Shown: positions 51,141 to 59,890 of the stretch, one piece after another
Layout: every line of letters begins with the position of its first letter
How positions within the stretch are numbered: position 1 is the stretch's first letter
NCBI RefSeq assembly: GCF_010384365.1
Contig: NZ_CP048397.1
Location: 3,844,001 to 3,908,000 of the forward strand
Reading direction: 5' to 3'
Source of the DNA: Streptomyces sp. S4.7
Lineage (GTDB): Bacteria; Actinomycetota; Actinomycetes; Streptomycetales; Streptomycetaceae
DNA: 64,000 nucleotides
Made by a program: the position numbers and the translations under genes
Notes under the pieces: model-generated
The model's database searches: none
Seen by the model: the letters and a program-made list of their open reading frames with translations, nothing else
What the model was told of the DNA's origin: nothing

Positions 51141-51963
51141 ACTGCGTGACCGCGAACTCCCGCAGGATCGCCGCCGCCAGGTCCGTGTCCCCGTCCGTCT
51201 TGATGCGGTCCGGCACCGCGGCGGCCCGTACCCGCCCGCACGCCAGCCGGAAGTACGTCTCCCAGTCCAGCGCGAGCGTCACCGCGGGGCCGAGCGAGGG
51301 GGAGCCGTCTATCGTGCCGCGGCCGTCCGCGTCGACGCGGACGGTCCGCAGGAACTCGACGGGGCCGTGGACGTCGAAGACGATCGCCGTGTTCGGCGGC
51401 GCGCCCGCGTCCTTCGCGACGACCTTCGGGAGGGCTTCGAGGAGGACGTCGCGCGTGACGAGCGCGCCGGCCGAGTCGAGGTTGCCGGGCCGGCTCAGCG
51501 TCGTACGCAGATCCTGCTCGTGCACCCAGATGTCGAACGCGCGGTTGCGCATGGCCTGTTCGAGCGTCTGCTCGGTGCCGAGCGGGGCGCGGACCATGGC
51601 GTCGGGCGCGCGGTTCTCGTTCCGCAGCTGGCGGTTGCGGCGGATGATCGTGTATTCGAGCTCGGAGGTCATCTCCGGAGCGGTGTGGTGGCGCCGTACG
51701 TCCACCTGCATCTCCATGTAGCGGGAGATCTCGCTCTGCACGTGGTACAGGTCGCGCGGCAGCGTGTGGATTGGGCGCGGGTCCCCGAGCATTTCGCATT
51801 CGAGACCGATGACGTGCGAGACGATGTCCCGCACCGACCAGCCGGGGCACGGCGTGCGCCGGTTCCACTCGCCCTCGACGAGTGGCTGGACCAGCTCGGC
51901 TATGGCTTCAATGGAGTGGGACCAGGCATCGGCGTAGGTTTGAAGGCTGGGATGGACGGTCAC
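51139..51963 (-). CDS. Mycothiol-dependent maleylpyruvate isomerase-like (DinB/MDMPI) protein
   Basis: 274 residues. The N-terminal four-helix MDMPI domain has NRRTPCPGWSVRDIVSHVIGLE and FDIWVHEQDLRTTL, which supply the His/Glu/His metal site. The C-terminal domain (about 175-274) is the sterol-carrier-like MDMPI_C fold. Such proteins use mycothiol or act as metal-dependent transferases in actinobacteria. GTG 51963 has GAGGGG upstream. Confidence 0.88.
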   Translation of the reverse strand: MTVHPSLQTYADAWSHSIEAIAELVQPLVEGEWNRRTPCPGWSVRDIVSHVIGLECEMLGDPRPIHTLPRDLYHVQSEISRYMEMQVDVRRHHTAPEMTSELEYTIIRRNRQLRNENRAPDAMVRAPLGTEQTLEQAMRNRAFDIWVHEQDLRTTLSRPGNLDSAGALVTRDVLLEALPKVVAKDAGAPPNTAIVFDVHGPVEFLRTVRVDADGRGTIDGSPSLGPAVTLALDWETYFRLACGRVRAAAVPDRIKTDGDTDLAAAILREFAVTQ

Positions 51964-52140
51964 GGGACCCCTCGACGGTTCTGCGGTTAGCGGGCTGGGC
52001 TGCTGGCTGCTGGCTGCGGGCTGTGGGCTGCGTGGGAGGTTCGAGAGCCTAAGTTACGCTGCCCGTTGGCACCCCGGCAGTGCTTTCGTGTGACGATCGT
52101 AGGCCCGTGTAGACGGCTCGAATGCCAGGACGGTGGTAGT

Positions 52141-52953
52141 GTGCGCGCCTCCCTCATCCAGATCGCAGTAGACTCGGACGAATCGGTCAATTCCCGTAGG
52201 GAGCGAGCGGCTTCGCTGGTACGGGAGCAGCGGGGCGCGGATCTGGTGGTCCTGCCCGAGCTCTGGCCGGTGGGTGCTTTCGCGTACGAGTCGTTCGCCA
52301 CCGAGGCGGAGACGCTGGACGGCCCGACGTTCCGGGCGATGTCGGAGGCGGCGAGGGACGCGGGTGTCTGGCTGCACGCCGGGTCCATCGTGGAACGCGC
52401 CCCCGAGGCGGTCCTGGACGGCGCGGCCGACCTCTACAACACCGCGCTGGTCATCTCCCCGGACGGCGTACTCGCGCGCTCGTACCGCAAGATTCACCGC
52501 TTCGGCTTCGACAAGGGCGAGGCGACGCTGATGGGCGCGGGCGACGAGCTGGCGACCGTGACACTGCCGGACGCGGTGCTTGGCCTGGCCACCTGCTACG
52601 ACCTGCGGTTCCCCGAGCTGTTCCGGGGGCTGCTGGACGAGGGCGCGCAGGTCTTCGTCGTCCCGGCGGGCTGGCCGGCCCGCCGCCGGGCGCACTGGAC
52701 GCTGCTGGCGCAGGCGCGGGCGGTGGAGAACCAGTCGTACGTGCTGGCCTGCTCGACGGCCGGGACGCACGCGGGGGTGGAGCAGTCGGGGCACAGCATC
52801 GTGGTCGACCCGTGGGGTGAGGTGCTGGCGGAGGCGGGGCCGGGCGAGGAGGTCCTGACCGTCGACTTCGACCCGTCGAAGGTCGAGACGACACGCGACC
52901 AGTTCCCGGTCCTGAAGGACCGCCTCCTGGGCGTGAGGGCCCCGCGCCGCTGA
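52141..52953 (+). CDS. Carbon-nitrogen hydrolase (nitrilase superfamily)
   Basis: 270 residues. The Glu-Lys-Cys triad is visible: Glu in VVLPELW, Lys in SYRKIHRFGFDKG and Cys in LATCYDLRFPEL. The wording is that of omega-amidase/Nit-type enzymes, which hydrolyse small amides. Length is normal for the family. GTG 52141 lies at the end of a region with short GGCTGCT-like repeats (about 51990-52035). No Shine-Dalgarno element is obvious. Confidence 0.9.
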   Translation: MRASLIQIAVDSDESVNSRRERAASLVREQRGADLVVLPELWPVGAFAYESFATEAETLDGPTFRAMSEAARDAGVWLHAGSIVERAPEAVLDGAADLYNTALVISPDGVLARSYRKIHRFGFDKGEATLMGAGDELATVTLPDAVLGLATCYDLRFPELFRGLLDEGAQVFVVPAGWPARRRAHWTLLAQARAVENQSYVLACSTAGTHAGVEQSGHSIVVDPWGEVLAEAGPGEEVLTVDFDPSKVETTRDQFPVLKDRLLGVRAPRR

Positions 52954-53220
52954 GCCCCCCCGGAGCGGGGCCGTGACGGCCCGCCCGACGGACGAATCGC
53001 CGCGTTCGCCGGTCGGCCGGGCTGGCTGTGAACGTGCGGGTGGCGCCTGCCTGGGCGGACGGCACGCGCCCCGGCCATCGGCCGGCCCCTCCGGGGGCGT
53101 CGGTTCCGCGTCTGCCGGTCGGCCCGGTCGGCTCACGCCCGCCCGGCGGGCGGCACGCGCCCCCGGCCATCGGCCAGACCCGGCGGGCGCGTCGGGACGA
53201 GCAGCCCGTCCTGCCGTCGC
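52954..53220. repeat. Non-coding gap with an imperfect direct repeat
   Basis: The 267 bases between convergent genes contain a block of about 30 bases twice (53054-53083 and 53145-53175), sharing GGCACGCGCCCC and CGGCCATCGGCC. GC is above 75% and no credible frame is seen. Confidence 0.5.
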
Positions 53221-53715
53221 TCAGCCCTCCTCGTGTTCCTTCTCCGCCATTCGGATCACGCACACCGCCACCGCGATCAGCAGCGACGGGTCCGCGTCGT
53301 CGCGGATCACGTTCACCGCGTACGTCTCCCGCATCCGGAACCATTTGCGTGAGACATGTGCCAGCAGTTCGCCGTCGTACTCGATCGCGAACTCGCGGTC
53401 CAGGATCCGGCCGCTCACGTCCAGTTCGGTGCCGTCGGCCAGGGTGACCCGGTAGTGGTTGCGGAGCAGGGACAGCTTCTTCTTGCGGATGGTGGCCAGT
53501 GACTCGGCGTCACGTTCGAGCGTCATCGCGTCCCGCAGGCTGAGCAGCTTCTGACGGAGTGTGACCAGGACCCGTCCCTGAGGGTCCTTCAGCTCCAGCG
53601 TGTCACGCAGCCGCAGCGCCTTTCCGTCCACGAGGAAGGCCTGTCGGCCCCGCTCGTCCTCGATCCAGTAGTCGTCGCCGATGGCGAAGATCTTGTCGCG
53701 CACCAAGTACTTCAT
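53221..53715 (-). CDS. LURP-one-related (Tubby C-like) protein
   Basis: 164 residues. The pattern MKYLVRDKIFAIGDDYWIEDERGRQAFLVDGKALRLRDTLEL, repeated strands and an internal R-K-K-K loop are typical of bacterial LURP-one proteins. These form a Tubby-like barrel around a central helix and may bind membrane lipid. No enzymatic residues are evident. The ATG overlaps the upstream MFS stop as ATGA, so the two are co-expressed. Confidence 0.85.
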   Translation of the reverse strand: MKYLVRDKIFAIGDDYWIEDERGRQAFLVDGKALRLRDTLELKDPQGRVLVTLRQKLLSLRDAMTLERDAESLATIRKKKLSLLRNHYRVTLADGTELDVSGRILDREFAIEYDGELLAHVSRKWFRMRETYAVNVIRDDADPSLLIAVAVCVIRMAEKEHEEG

Positions 53716-54956
53716 GCCGGATCCGTACCCACCGGGGCGCCGGGGGACGGCGGAACGGCGTCACCTGCACGCGTACGGACGACAGAGCCCGCCGCCCCCG
53801 TTCCTCCCCGCAGCCCGCGCGTCAGCGCGAGGGTGACCGTCAGGGAGGCCGCCGCGAGCACCGTGATGCCCGTCGCGGCCGAGGTCAGTTCGGCCACCGC
53901 GCCCGCCAGGAGCGCACACACGCCCTGCATGGTGAGCATGCCCGCGGAGTGCAGCCCGAGCGCGTGCCCGCTCAGTGCCTCCGGGGTCAGCTCCATCAGG
54001 CGCTCCTGGAGCACCAGACTCGCCGCGTAACCGACCGTGGCGAGCATGACGGCGGCCAGGGCGAGCGGCAGCGGCGGCCCCAGGACGAAGATCAGGTGCG
54101 GCGCGGCGAGCAGCAGCAACAGCGGGACGGCCAGGTGTGTCCGCCGGCGGCGGGGTACGAAGCGGCCGATCAGGATGTCGCCCGTCAGCATGCCCGCCGC
54201 GCCGGCCGCGAACAGGATGCCCGCGTGCTGCGGCGCGTAGGGCACGTACAGGGATTCACAGCCCACGACCAGCCCGTTGGGCACCCACAGCCCCAGGAAC
54301 ACGCGGCGGCGGGGCGGGGACGCCCACAACAGCGCGTTGTTCCGCCAGGTCGCGGAGACCGACGGGCGGCCGGTCGCCCGCGGCGGCCTCCTACTGAGGC
54401 CGAGCCGCGCCGTGATCGCGGCGGTGAGATACAGGGCGGCGCCGGTGAGCAGCGTGCCGCGCGGGGACAGGACGGTCAGCAGCACGCCGCCGGTCGCGAA
54501 TCCACCGATCTGCATCAGGCCGGCCGACATGTTGAGCGTGGAGCGCCCGAGCAGATAGCCCTCTGTCGAGAGGATCTCGTTGAGCAGCCCGAGCCGCACC
54601 CCGCCGCCGAGCGCGGAGACCACACCGAGGCCGAGTACGACCGCGAGGGCGGCGGCGATCGGCAGACCGGGCAGGGCCGTGGCGGCCGTACCGAGGGCGA
54701 AGACGGACGCGACGGTGGTCAGCGTGGCGCGTGGCGCGAGCCGGTCGGCCGCCGAGAGCAGCGTGGTCGCGCCGATCACCTGGGCGAGGGAGGGGCCGAA
54801 CATGGCGAGCGCGGAGAGCAGCGGCGAGCCGGTCGCGTGGAAGACGAGCGTCCCCAGGGCGAGTCCGCTCACGGTCTGGGCGGCGACCTGCGCGGCGGAC
54901 GTCAGGAAGAGGGGGGTGAACTCCTTCGTACGGAAGAGCTCCCGGTAGGTACGCAT
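53712..54956 (-). CDS. MFS transporter
   Basis: 414 residues with 10-12 hydrophobic segments. The N-terminus MRTYRELFRTKEFTPLFLTSAAQV is typical of small exporters of the DUF5937-associated kind. It is divergent from a DUF5937 regulator, with a clear operator in between, and overlaps the LURP-one gene downstream. An efflux role is likely. The substrate is unknown. Confidence 0.88.
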   Translation of the reverse strand: MRTYRELFRTKEFTPLFLTSAAQVAAQTVSGLALGTLVFHATGSPLLSALAMFGPSLAQVIGATTLLSAADRLAPRATLTTVASVFALGTAATALPGLPIAAALAVVLGLGVVSALGGGVRLGLLNEILSTEGYLLGRSTLNMSAGLMQIGGFATGGVLLTVLSPRGTLLTGAALYLTAAITARLGLSRRPPRATGRPSVSATWRNNALLWASPPRRRVFLGLWVPNGLVVGCESLYVPYAPQHAGILFAAGAAGMLTGDILIGRFVPRRRRTHLAVPLLLLLAAPHLIFVLGPPLPLALAAVMLATVGYAASLVLQERLMELTPEALSGHALGLHSAGMLTMQGVCALLAGAVAELTSAATGITVLAAASLTVTLALTRGLRGGTGAAGSVVRTRAGDAVPPSPGAPVGTDPA

Positions 54957-54994
54957 GCCCGGGAGTCTCGATGGGCCCCTGGGCGGCGCGTTAC

Positions 54995-55016
54995 TGTTTC
55001 GCGCTGGGGCGAAACA
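54995..55016. promoter_or_regulatory. Operator between the MFS and DUF5937 genes
   Basis: Perfect 8-base inverted repeats TGTTTCGC (54995-55002) and GCGAAACA (55009-55016) have a 6-base spacer. The site lies in the only intergenic space between the divergent genes. Confidence 0.7.
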
Positions 55017-55057
55017 TCAGGCCGGGAACCGGCCGGCACGGGGCGGGGAGGTGGCGC

Positions 55058-56041
55058 GTGGGCTGGTGGCAGATCGACGCGGACACGCTGGCGGGCAGCC
55101 GGTTCGTGATCTCGCCCCTGGCCGAGACCGTCGCGAGCCTGAAGGCACTGGAGCGCGGAACGGCCGCACACGCCGGTGCGCACCCCGGCGAGCGCGCGTG
55201 GCTCGACGCGCATCTGCCGGCCTACCGGGAACGTCAGGCGGCCGACCCGCTCATCGCGCTGCTCGTACGGTCGGCCTTCGGCCGCACCTGGAACGCGGAC
55301 TTCATCACGCCGACACCGTCCGGCGACCGTGACGGCGAACCCTCTTTCGAGGAGGAGCTCGTACGGATCCGGGCGACCCCGCCCGAGCGCGCCCGTGACG
55401 ATCTCCTCCTCTCCCTGGACGGCCCCCTCCCCGCCCGCCTGCACCGCTCCGACCTGCCGGAGCGCGCCGCGGCCGTCCTGGAGTGGGTGTGGGCCGAGGC
55501 CGTGCTGCCGTACTGGCCGCGGCGCCGTCGTCTCATCGAGGCGGATGTCGTCGCCCGTACGGCCCAGTTGAGCCAGGGCGGCTGGGCGAGCGCGCTGAGC
55601 GCCATGCGTCCGGGTATGCGCTGGCTGGGCGGCAACCGCCTCCAGATCAACACGCGTGGCGGCCCCTCGCAGGTGATCCCCGGTGTGCGGCTGATGTTCG
55701 TGCCGGTCACGCCGCACACGGGCTGGGTGTCCTGGGACGCGGACCGTTACGCCGTGGTGTACCCCTGCGCCGGCGCCCTCGCCGACACGGGCCGGGCGCG
55801 GGTGCCCGAGCCGCTGCGGGCGCTGCTCGGCCCCGCGCGGGCGGGAGTCCTCGTCCTCCTCGGCGCTCCCAAGAGCACGACCCAGCTCGTGGCGCTGACC
55901 GGCCAGGGGCTCGGCTCGGTGGGCCGCCATCTGAAGGTCCTGCTGGACGCGGGGCTGATCCGCCGGCGCCGCGCGGGCCGGTCGGTGCTGTACTTCCGTA
56001 CGGAGGCGGGGGAGGCGCTCGTCCGGGCGGGCGATCCGTAG
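55058..56041 (+). CDS. DUF5937-type ArsR-like transcriptional regulator
   Basis: 327 residues from GTG 55058, with GGGGAGG at 55045-55051. The N-terminal two thirds is the DUF5937 domain (FVISPLAETVASLKAL). The C-terminal ArsR-like winged helix includes LLGAPKSTTQLVALTGQGLGSVGRHLKVLLDAGLIRRRRAGRSVLYFRT. It is adjacent to an operator and a divergent exporter gene, so it probably represses the exporter and itself until a ligand binds the large N-terminal domain. Confidence 0.88.
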   Translation: MGWWQIDADTLAGSRFVISPLAETVASLKALERGTAAHAGAHPGERAWLDAHLPAYRERQAADPLIALLVRSAFGRTWNADFITPTPSGDRDGEPSFEEELVRIRATPPERARDDLLLSLDGPLPARLHRSDLPERAAAVLEWVWAEAVLPYWPRRRRLIEADVVARTAQLSQGGWASALSAMRPGMRWLGGNRLQINTRGGPSQVIPGVRLMFVPVTPHTGWVSWDADRYAVVYPCAGALADTGRARVPEPLRALLGPARAGVLVLLGAPKSTTQLVALTGQGLGSVGRHLKVLLDAGLIRRRRAGRSVLYFRTEAGEALVRAGDP

Positions 56042-56102
56042 GAGGCGGGGGCGCCGGCGAGCGTGTGATCCGCTGTTCACACCCGGATGGCAAGCTTGAA
56101 GG

Positions 56103-57956
56103 ATGAACGATGCCGCCCCGTCCCCCGCCCCGCAGCCCGCCCCCGCGCCCCGCCGCCGTGCCCGTGTCCGTGCCCCCGAGCTGATCGGCAAGGGCGGCTG
56201 GCTGAACACCGGCGGCAACGAGCTCACCCTCGCCGACCTGCGCGGACGCATCGTCCTGCTCGACTTCTGGACCTTCTGCTGCATCAACTGCCTGCACGTC
56301 CTGGACGAGCTGCGCGAGCTGGAGCAGAAGCACAGCGACACCGTGGTGACCATCGGGGTCCACTCCCCGAAGTTCGTCCACGAGGCCGAGCACACCGCCG
56401 TCGTCGACGCCGTCGAACGGTACGAGGTGCACCACCCGGTCCTGGACGACCCGGAGCTGGCGACCTGGAAGCAGTACGCGGTACGGGCCTGGCCCACGCT
56501 CGTCGTCATCGACCCCGAGGGGTACGTCGTCGCCCAGCACGCGGGCGAGGGCCACGCGCACGCCATCGAGAAGCTGGTCGAGGAGCTGGAGACCGAGCAC
56601 GCCGCGAAGGGCACGCTGCGGCGCGGCGACGGCCCCTATGTCGCGCCCGAGCCCGTCGCCACCGACCTGCGCTTCCCCGGCAAGGCGGTCGTACTGGCCT
56701 CGGGGAACTTCCTGGTGTCCGACTCCACCCGGCACCAGCTGGTCGAGCTGGCGGCGGACGGCGAGAGCGTCGTAGGGCGCGTCGGGACGGGTCAGCGAGG
56801 CTTCGGTGACGGCCCCGACGCCGCCTTCAACGAGCCGCAGGGGCTCGCCCCGATGCCGAACGGCCGCATCGCGGTCGCCGACACCGTCAACCACGCCGTC
56901 CGCGCGTACGACCCGGTCTCCGGGGTCGTGGAGACCCTCGCGGGCACGGGCAGCCAGTGGTGGCAGGGCTCACCCGCCCACGGGCCCGCGCTCGACGTGG
57001 CGCTCTCCTCGCCGTGGGACGTGGCGTGGTGGAACGACCGGCTGTGGATCGCGATGGCCGGGGTGCACCAGCTGTGGACGTACGACCCGGCGACCGGCAC
57101 CGTCCGGGTCGCGGCCGGGACCACCAACGAGGGCCTGGTCGACGGGCCCGCCGCCGAGGCGTGGTTCGCGCAGCCGTCCGGGCTCGCCGCGACCGGGGAC
57201 CGGCTGTGGGTCGCCGACTCCGAGACCAGCGCGCTGCGGTACGTGGAGCGGGACGGGGACGGGTACGCCGTACGGACCGCCGTCGGCACCGGGCTCTTCG
57301 ACTTCGGCCACCGCGACGGTCCCGCGGAGCAGGCGCTGCTCCAGCACCCGCTCGGCGTGACCGCCCTGCCGGACGGCTCGGTGGCCGTCTCGGACACGTA
57401 CAACCACGCCCTGCGCCGCTACGACCCGGCGACCGGCGAGGTCACGACGCTCGCCACGGATCTGCGGGAGCCGTCGGACGCGGTGCTCGTCGGTGACGAC
57501 ATCGTGGTGGTCGAGTCGGCCGGGCACCGGCTGACCCGGCTGAGGCTGCCCGAGGAGGCCGTACGCGTCGAGTCGGTGGCGCACCGCACGCAGCGCGCCG
57601 CGACCGATGTCGCGCCGGGCGCGCTGCGGCTCGATGTCGTCTTCGAGGCGCCGAAGGGGCAGAAGCTGGACGCCCGTTACGGTCCCTCGACCCGGCTCCT
57701 GGTCTCCGCCACGCCGCCGGAGCTGCTGGCGCGGGGGGCCGGTGCCGGCACGGAGCTGGGCCGGGAGCTGGTGCTGGCGGACGGCGTCACCGAGGGGGTG
57801 CTGCACGTCTCGGCGATGGCGGCGTCCTGCGACGACGCGCCGGAGACCGAGTACCCGGCGTGCCATGTGCACCAGCAGGACTGGGGGGTTCCGGTGCGGG
57901 TGACCCCGGAGGGGACCGGGCGGCTGGGGTTGGTGCTGGCGGGGCTCGACGCGTAG
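56103..57956 (+). CDS. Thioredoxin-like protein fused to NHL beta-propeller (NHLRC2-like)
   Basis: 617 residues. Residues about 25-175 form a thioredoxin domain with the redox-active pair in WTFCCINCLHV. From about 200 to 480, NHL repeats form a propeller (for example FNEPQGLAPMPNGRIAVADTVNHAVRAYD). A C-terminal beta domain of about 110 residues with two Cys completes the NHLRC2 arrangement. There is no signal peptide, so it is cytoplasmic. The partner is unknown. The ATG may be leaderless (CAAGCT at 56091-56096). Confidence 0.9.
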   Translation: MNDAAPSPAPQPAPAPRRRARVRAPELIGKGGWLNTGGNELTLADLRGRIVLLDFWTFCCINCLHVLDELRELEQKHSDTVVTIGVHSPKFVHEAEHTAVVDAVERYEVHHPVLDDPELATWKQYAVRAWPTLVVIDPEGYVVAQHAGEGHAHAIEKLVEELETEHAAKGTLRRGDGPYVAPEPVATDLRFPGKAVVLASGNFLVSDSTRHQLVELAADGESVVGRVGTGQRGFGDGPDAAFNEPQGLAPMPNGRIAVADTVNHAVRAYDPVSGVVETLAGTGSQWWQGSPAHGPALDVALSSPWDVAWWNDRLWIAMAGVHQLWTYDPATGTVRVAAGTTNEGLVDGPAAEAWFAQPSGLAATGDRLWVADSETSALRYVERDGDGYAVRTAVGTGLFDFGHRDGPAEQALLQHPLGVTALPDGSVAVSDTYNHALRRYDPATGEVTTLATDLREPSDAVLVGDDIVVVESAGHRLTRLRLPEEAVRVESVAHRTQRAATDVAPGALRLDVVFEAPKGQKLDARYGPSTRLLVSATPPELLARGAGAGTELGRELVLADGVTEGVLHVSAMAASCDDAPETEYPACHVHQQDWGVPVRVTPEGTGRLGLVLAGLDA

Positions 57957-58003
57957 GTCTGCGGGGTGGAGTGATCCGGCCGGGGCCGCCCGGTGGGCGG
58001 TTC

Positions 58004-58137
58004 GTCCTCAAGCGCCGGACGGGCTTGAGCTGCCCGCCGGGCGGGTTGGGACGACGCCGGCCGGTGGTGGGTCGTCCTCAAGCGCCGGACGGGCCGGGAT
58101 TGCCCGCCGGGCGGGCGGGAGTTGCCCGCCGGGCGGG
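58004..58137. repeat. Cluster of dispersed extragenic repeats
   Basis: TCCTCAAGCGCCGGACGGG occurs at 58005-58023 and again at 58075-58093. TGCCCGCCGGGCGGG occurs three times (58031-58045, 58101-58115, 58123-58137). The first element also appears at 59856-59874 on the other strand. Such GCCGGACGGG elements are common between Streptomyces genes and can fold into hairpins. Confidence 0.7.
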
Positions 58138-58160
58138 CCGGAGTTGGTCGTCCGGTGGGG

Positions 58161-58379
58161 TCACATGCCCTGGTGGTGGTCGCGTTCGATCACCGTCGGC
58201 GGTGTCACCACCGCGCGGCGGCGCTTCGCGATGCTCGTGAACGTCGCGATGCCGATCATGCCGACCGCCATCAGGATCACCCCGACCAGGTCGAGGTTGA
58301 CGCTCTCGGCCTCCCAGTCCGTCGCGAACGTGAGGATCGCCCCCACCGCGATGAGTGCGATGCATCCGCCAATGCCCAT
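58161..58379 (-). CDS. DUF6458 small membrane protein
   Basis: 72 residues with two hydrophobic helices (about 4-20 and 30-50) joined by DWEAESVNLD, then a basic C-terminus ending in a His-rich tail. This is the DUF6458 pattern, a small actinobacterial membrane protein of unknown function. ATG 58379 is preceded by AGGAGGCGGG. Confidence 0.8.
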   Translation of the reverse strand: MGIGGCIALIAVGAILTFATDWEAESVNLDLVGVILMAVGMIGIATFTSIAKRRRAVVTPPTVIERDHHQGM

Positions 58380-58410
58380 GAATCCCGCCTCCTGATACGA
58401 ATGGTGGCCA

Positions 58411-58446
58411 TTCCCGGGCCGTTAATGCGGGTACCCGGCCCGGGAA
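58411..58446 (-). terminator. Terminator of the aminopeptidase gene
   Basis: A perfect 11-base stem (TTCCCGGGCCG with its complement) with a 14-base loop lies just past the aminopeptidase stop and before the DUF6458 gene. Confidence 0.6.
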
Positions 58447-58468
58447 CACCCATGCAGGAGAAGGAAAT

Positions 58469-59773
58469 TCAGCCTTCGAGGAACGCGGCCAGCGCGTTCG
58501 CCAGCAGGAACGGGTCGTCCGCGCCGCACAGTTCACGCGCGCTGTGCATCGACACGATCGCCGCTCCGATGTCGACCGTCTTGATGCCGTGCCTGGCCGC
58601 GGTGATCGGGCCGATCGTCGTGCCGCAGGGCATCGAGTTGTTCGAGACGAACGTCTGCCACGGCACCCCCGCCCGCTCACAGGCCGCCGCGAACACCGCG
58701 CGCCCGCCGCCGTCCGTGGCGTACCGCATGTTGACGTTGACCTTCAGGATCGGGCCGCCGTTGGCGCGCGGGTGGTGCGTCGGGTCGTGGCGCTCCGCGT
58801 AGTTGGGGTGCACGGCGTGCCCGGTGTCGGAGGAGAGGCAGACCGTGCCCGCCAGCGCCCGCGCCCGGTCCTCGTACGAACCGCCGCGAGCCAGCACCGA
58901 GCGCTCCATCACCGTGCCCAGCAGCGGCCCGTCCGCGCCGGTGTCGGACTGGGAGCCGCTCTCCTCGTGGTCGAAGGCGGCGAGCACCGGGATGTACGGC
59001 AGGGCGGTGCCCGATGCGGCGGATCCGGCGACGGCGGCCAGCGCGGCCGTACCGGCGTGCACCGACAGCAGGTTGTCCATCCGGGGCCCGGCCATCAGCT
59101 CGCGGTCGCGCCCGAGGTAGGCGGGCGGCTCGACGGAGTGCGCCATCAGGTCCCAGCCCGTGACGTCGGACGCGTCGAGCCCGGCCTCCTCGGCGACGAA
59201 CCGGATCAGGTCGCCCTCCCCGGCCTCGCCGAGACCCCAGATCGGCTGCATGTGCCGCTGCGGGTTCAGCTTGAGACCGTCGGTGTTCACGCCGCGGTCC
59301 AGGTGGACGGCCAGTTGCGGCACGCGCATCAGGGGCCGGTCCACATTGATCAGCCGGTGGGTGCCGTCCCGGAGGGAGAGCCGGCCGGCCAGCCCGAGGT
59401 CCCGGTCCAGCCAGGTGTTGAGCAGCGGCCCGCCGTACACCTCGACGGCGACCTGCCGCCAGCCGTACGCACCGGTGTCCGGCAGCGGCTTCACCCGGAG
59501 GTTGGGGGAGTCGGTGTGCGCGCCGACGATGCGCAACGGCGTGTGCGGCGCGGCTCCTTCGGGGACGTACCAGGCGATGAGCGCACCGCCCCGCAGGACG
59601 TACTTCCCGCCGGTGGTCCCCTCCCAGGCGTCCGTCTCCAGGACCTGCCGGAAGCCGGCCTTCTCCAGTCGCTCGGCCGCGTTCGCCACCGCGTGGTACG
59701 GCGTGGGGCTGGCGGCGAGGAAGGTCATCAGGTCGTCGGTGTGGCCGCGGTCGAAGCGGGCGGGTGTGCTCAT
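58469..59773 (-). CDS. M18 family aminopeptidase
   Basis: 434 residues, the usual length. The di-metal (Zn/Co) site residues are seen in GAHTDSPNLR, AAFDHEESGS (bridging Asp and catalytic Glu pair), SSDTGHAVHPNY and the C-terminal SMHSARE. It removes N-terminal acidic or neutral residues from peptides in the cytoplasm. ATG 59773 begins MSTPARFDRGHTDDLMTFLAASPTPYHAV, typical of the family. Confidence 0.94.
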   Translation of the reverse strand: MSTPARFDRGHTDDLMTFLAASPTPYHAVANAAERLEKAGFRQVLETDAWEGTTGGKYVLRGGALIAWYVPEGAAPHTPLRIVGAHTDSPNLRVKPLPDTGAYGWRQVAVEVYGGPLLNTWLDRDLGLAGRLSLRDGTHRLINVDRPLMRVPQLAVHLDRGVNTDGLKLNPQRHMQPIWGLGEAGEGDLIRFVAEEAGLDASDVTGWDLMAHSVEPPAYLGRDRELMAGPRMDNLLSVHAGTAALAAVAGSAASGTALPYIPVLAAFDHEESGSQSDTGADGPLLGTVMERSVLARGGSYEDRARALAGTVCLSSDTGHAVHPNYAERHDPTHHPRANGGPILKVNVNMRYATDGGGRAVFAAACERAGVPWQTFVSNNSMPCGTTIGPITAARHGIKTVDIGAAIVSMHSARELCGADDPFLLANALAAFLEG

Positions 59774-59830
59774 GGGATCACCCTAACGAGCCACGGTTTG
59801 GCGCGTTCGTGTGGACGGCGGCGGAAACCG

Positions 59831-59874
59831 ATCGCCGGACGGGCTGCGAACACAGCCCGTCCGGCGATTGAGGA
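59831..59874. terminator. Hairpin formed by a dispersed repeat
   Basis: A perfect 15-base stem (ATCGCCGGACGGGCT at 59831-59845, complement at 59854-59868) with an 8-base loop includes one copy of the dispersed repeat. It lies past the acyl-CoA dehydrogenase stop and should terminate that gene. Confidence 0.75.
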
Positions 59875-59890
59875 ACCGGGGCGCGGCCCG

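Noticed and set aside
57957..58160. Possible CRISPR-like array from the repeated units
   Set aside because: Repeat spacing is irregular (70 bases, then others), the units are 15-19 bases and GC-only, and no cas gene is near. They match dispersed extragenic repeats.
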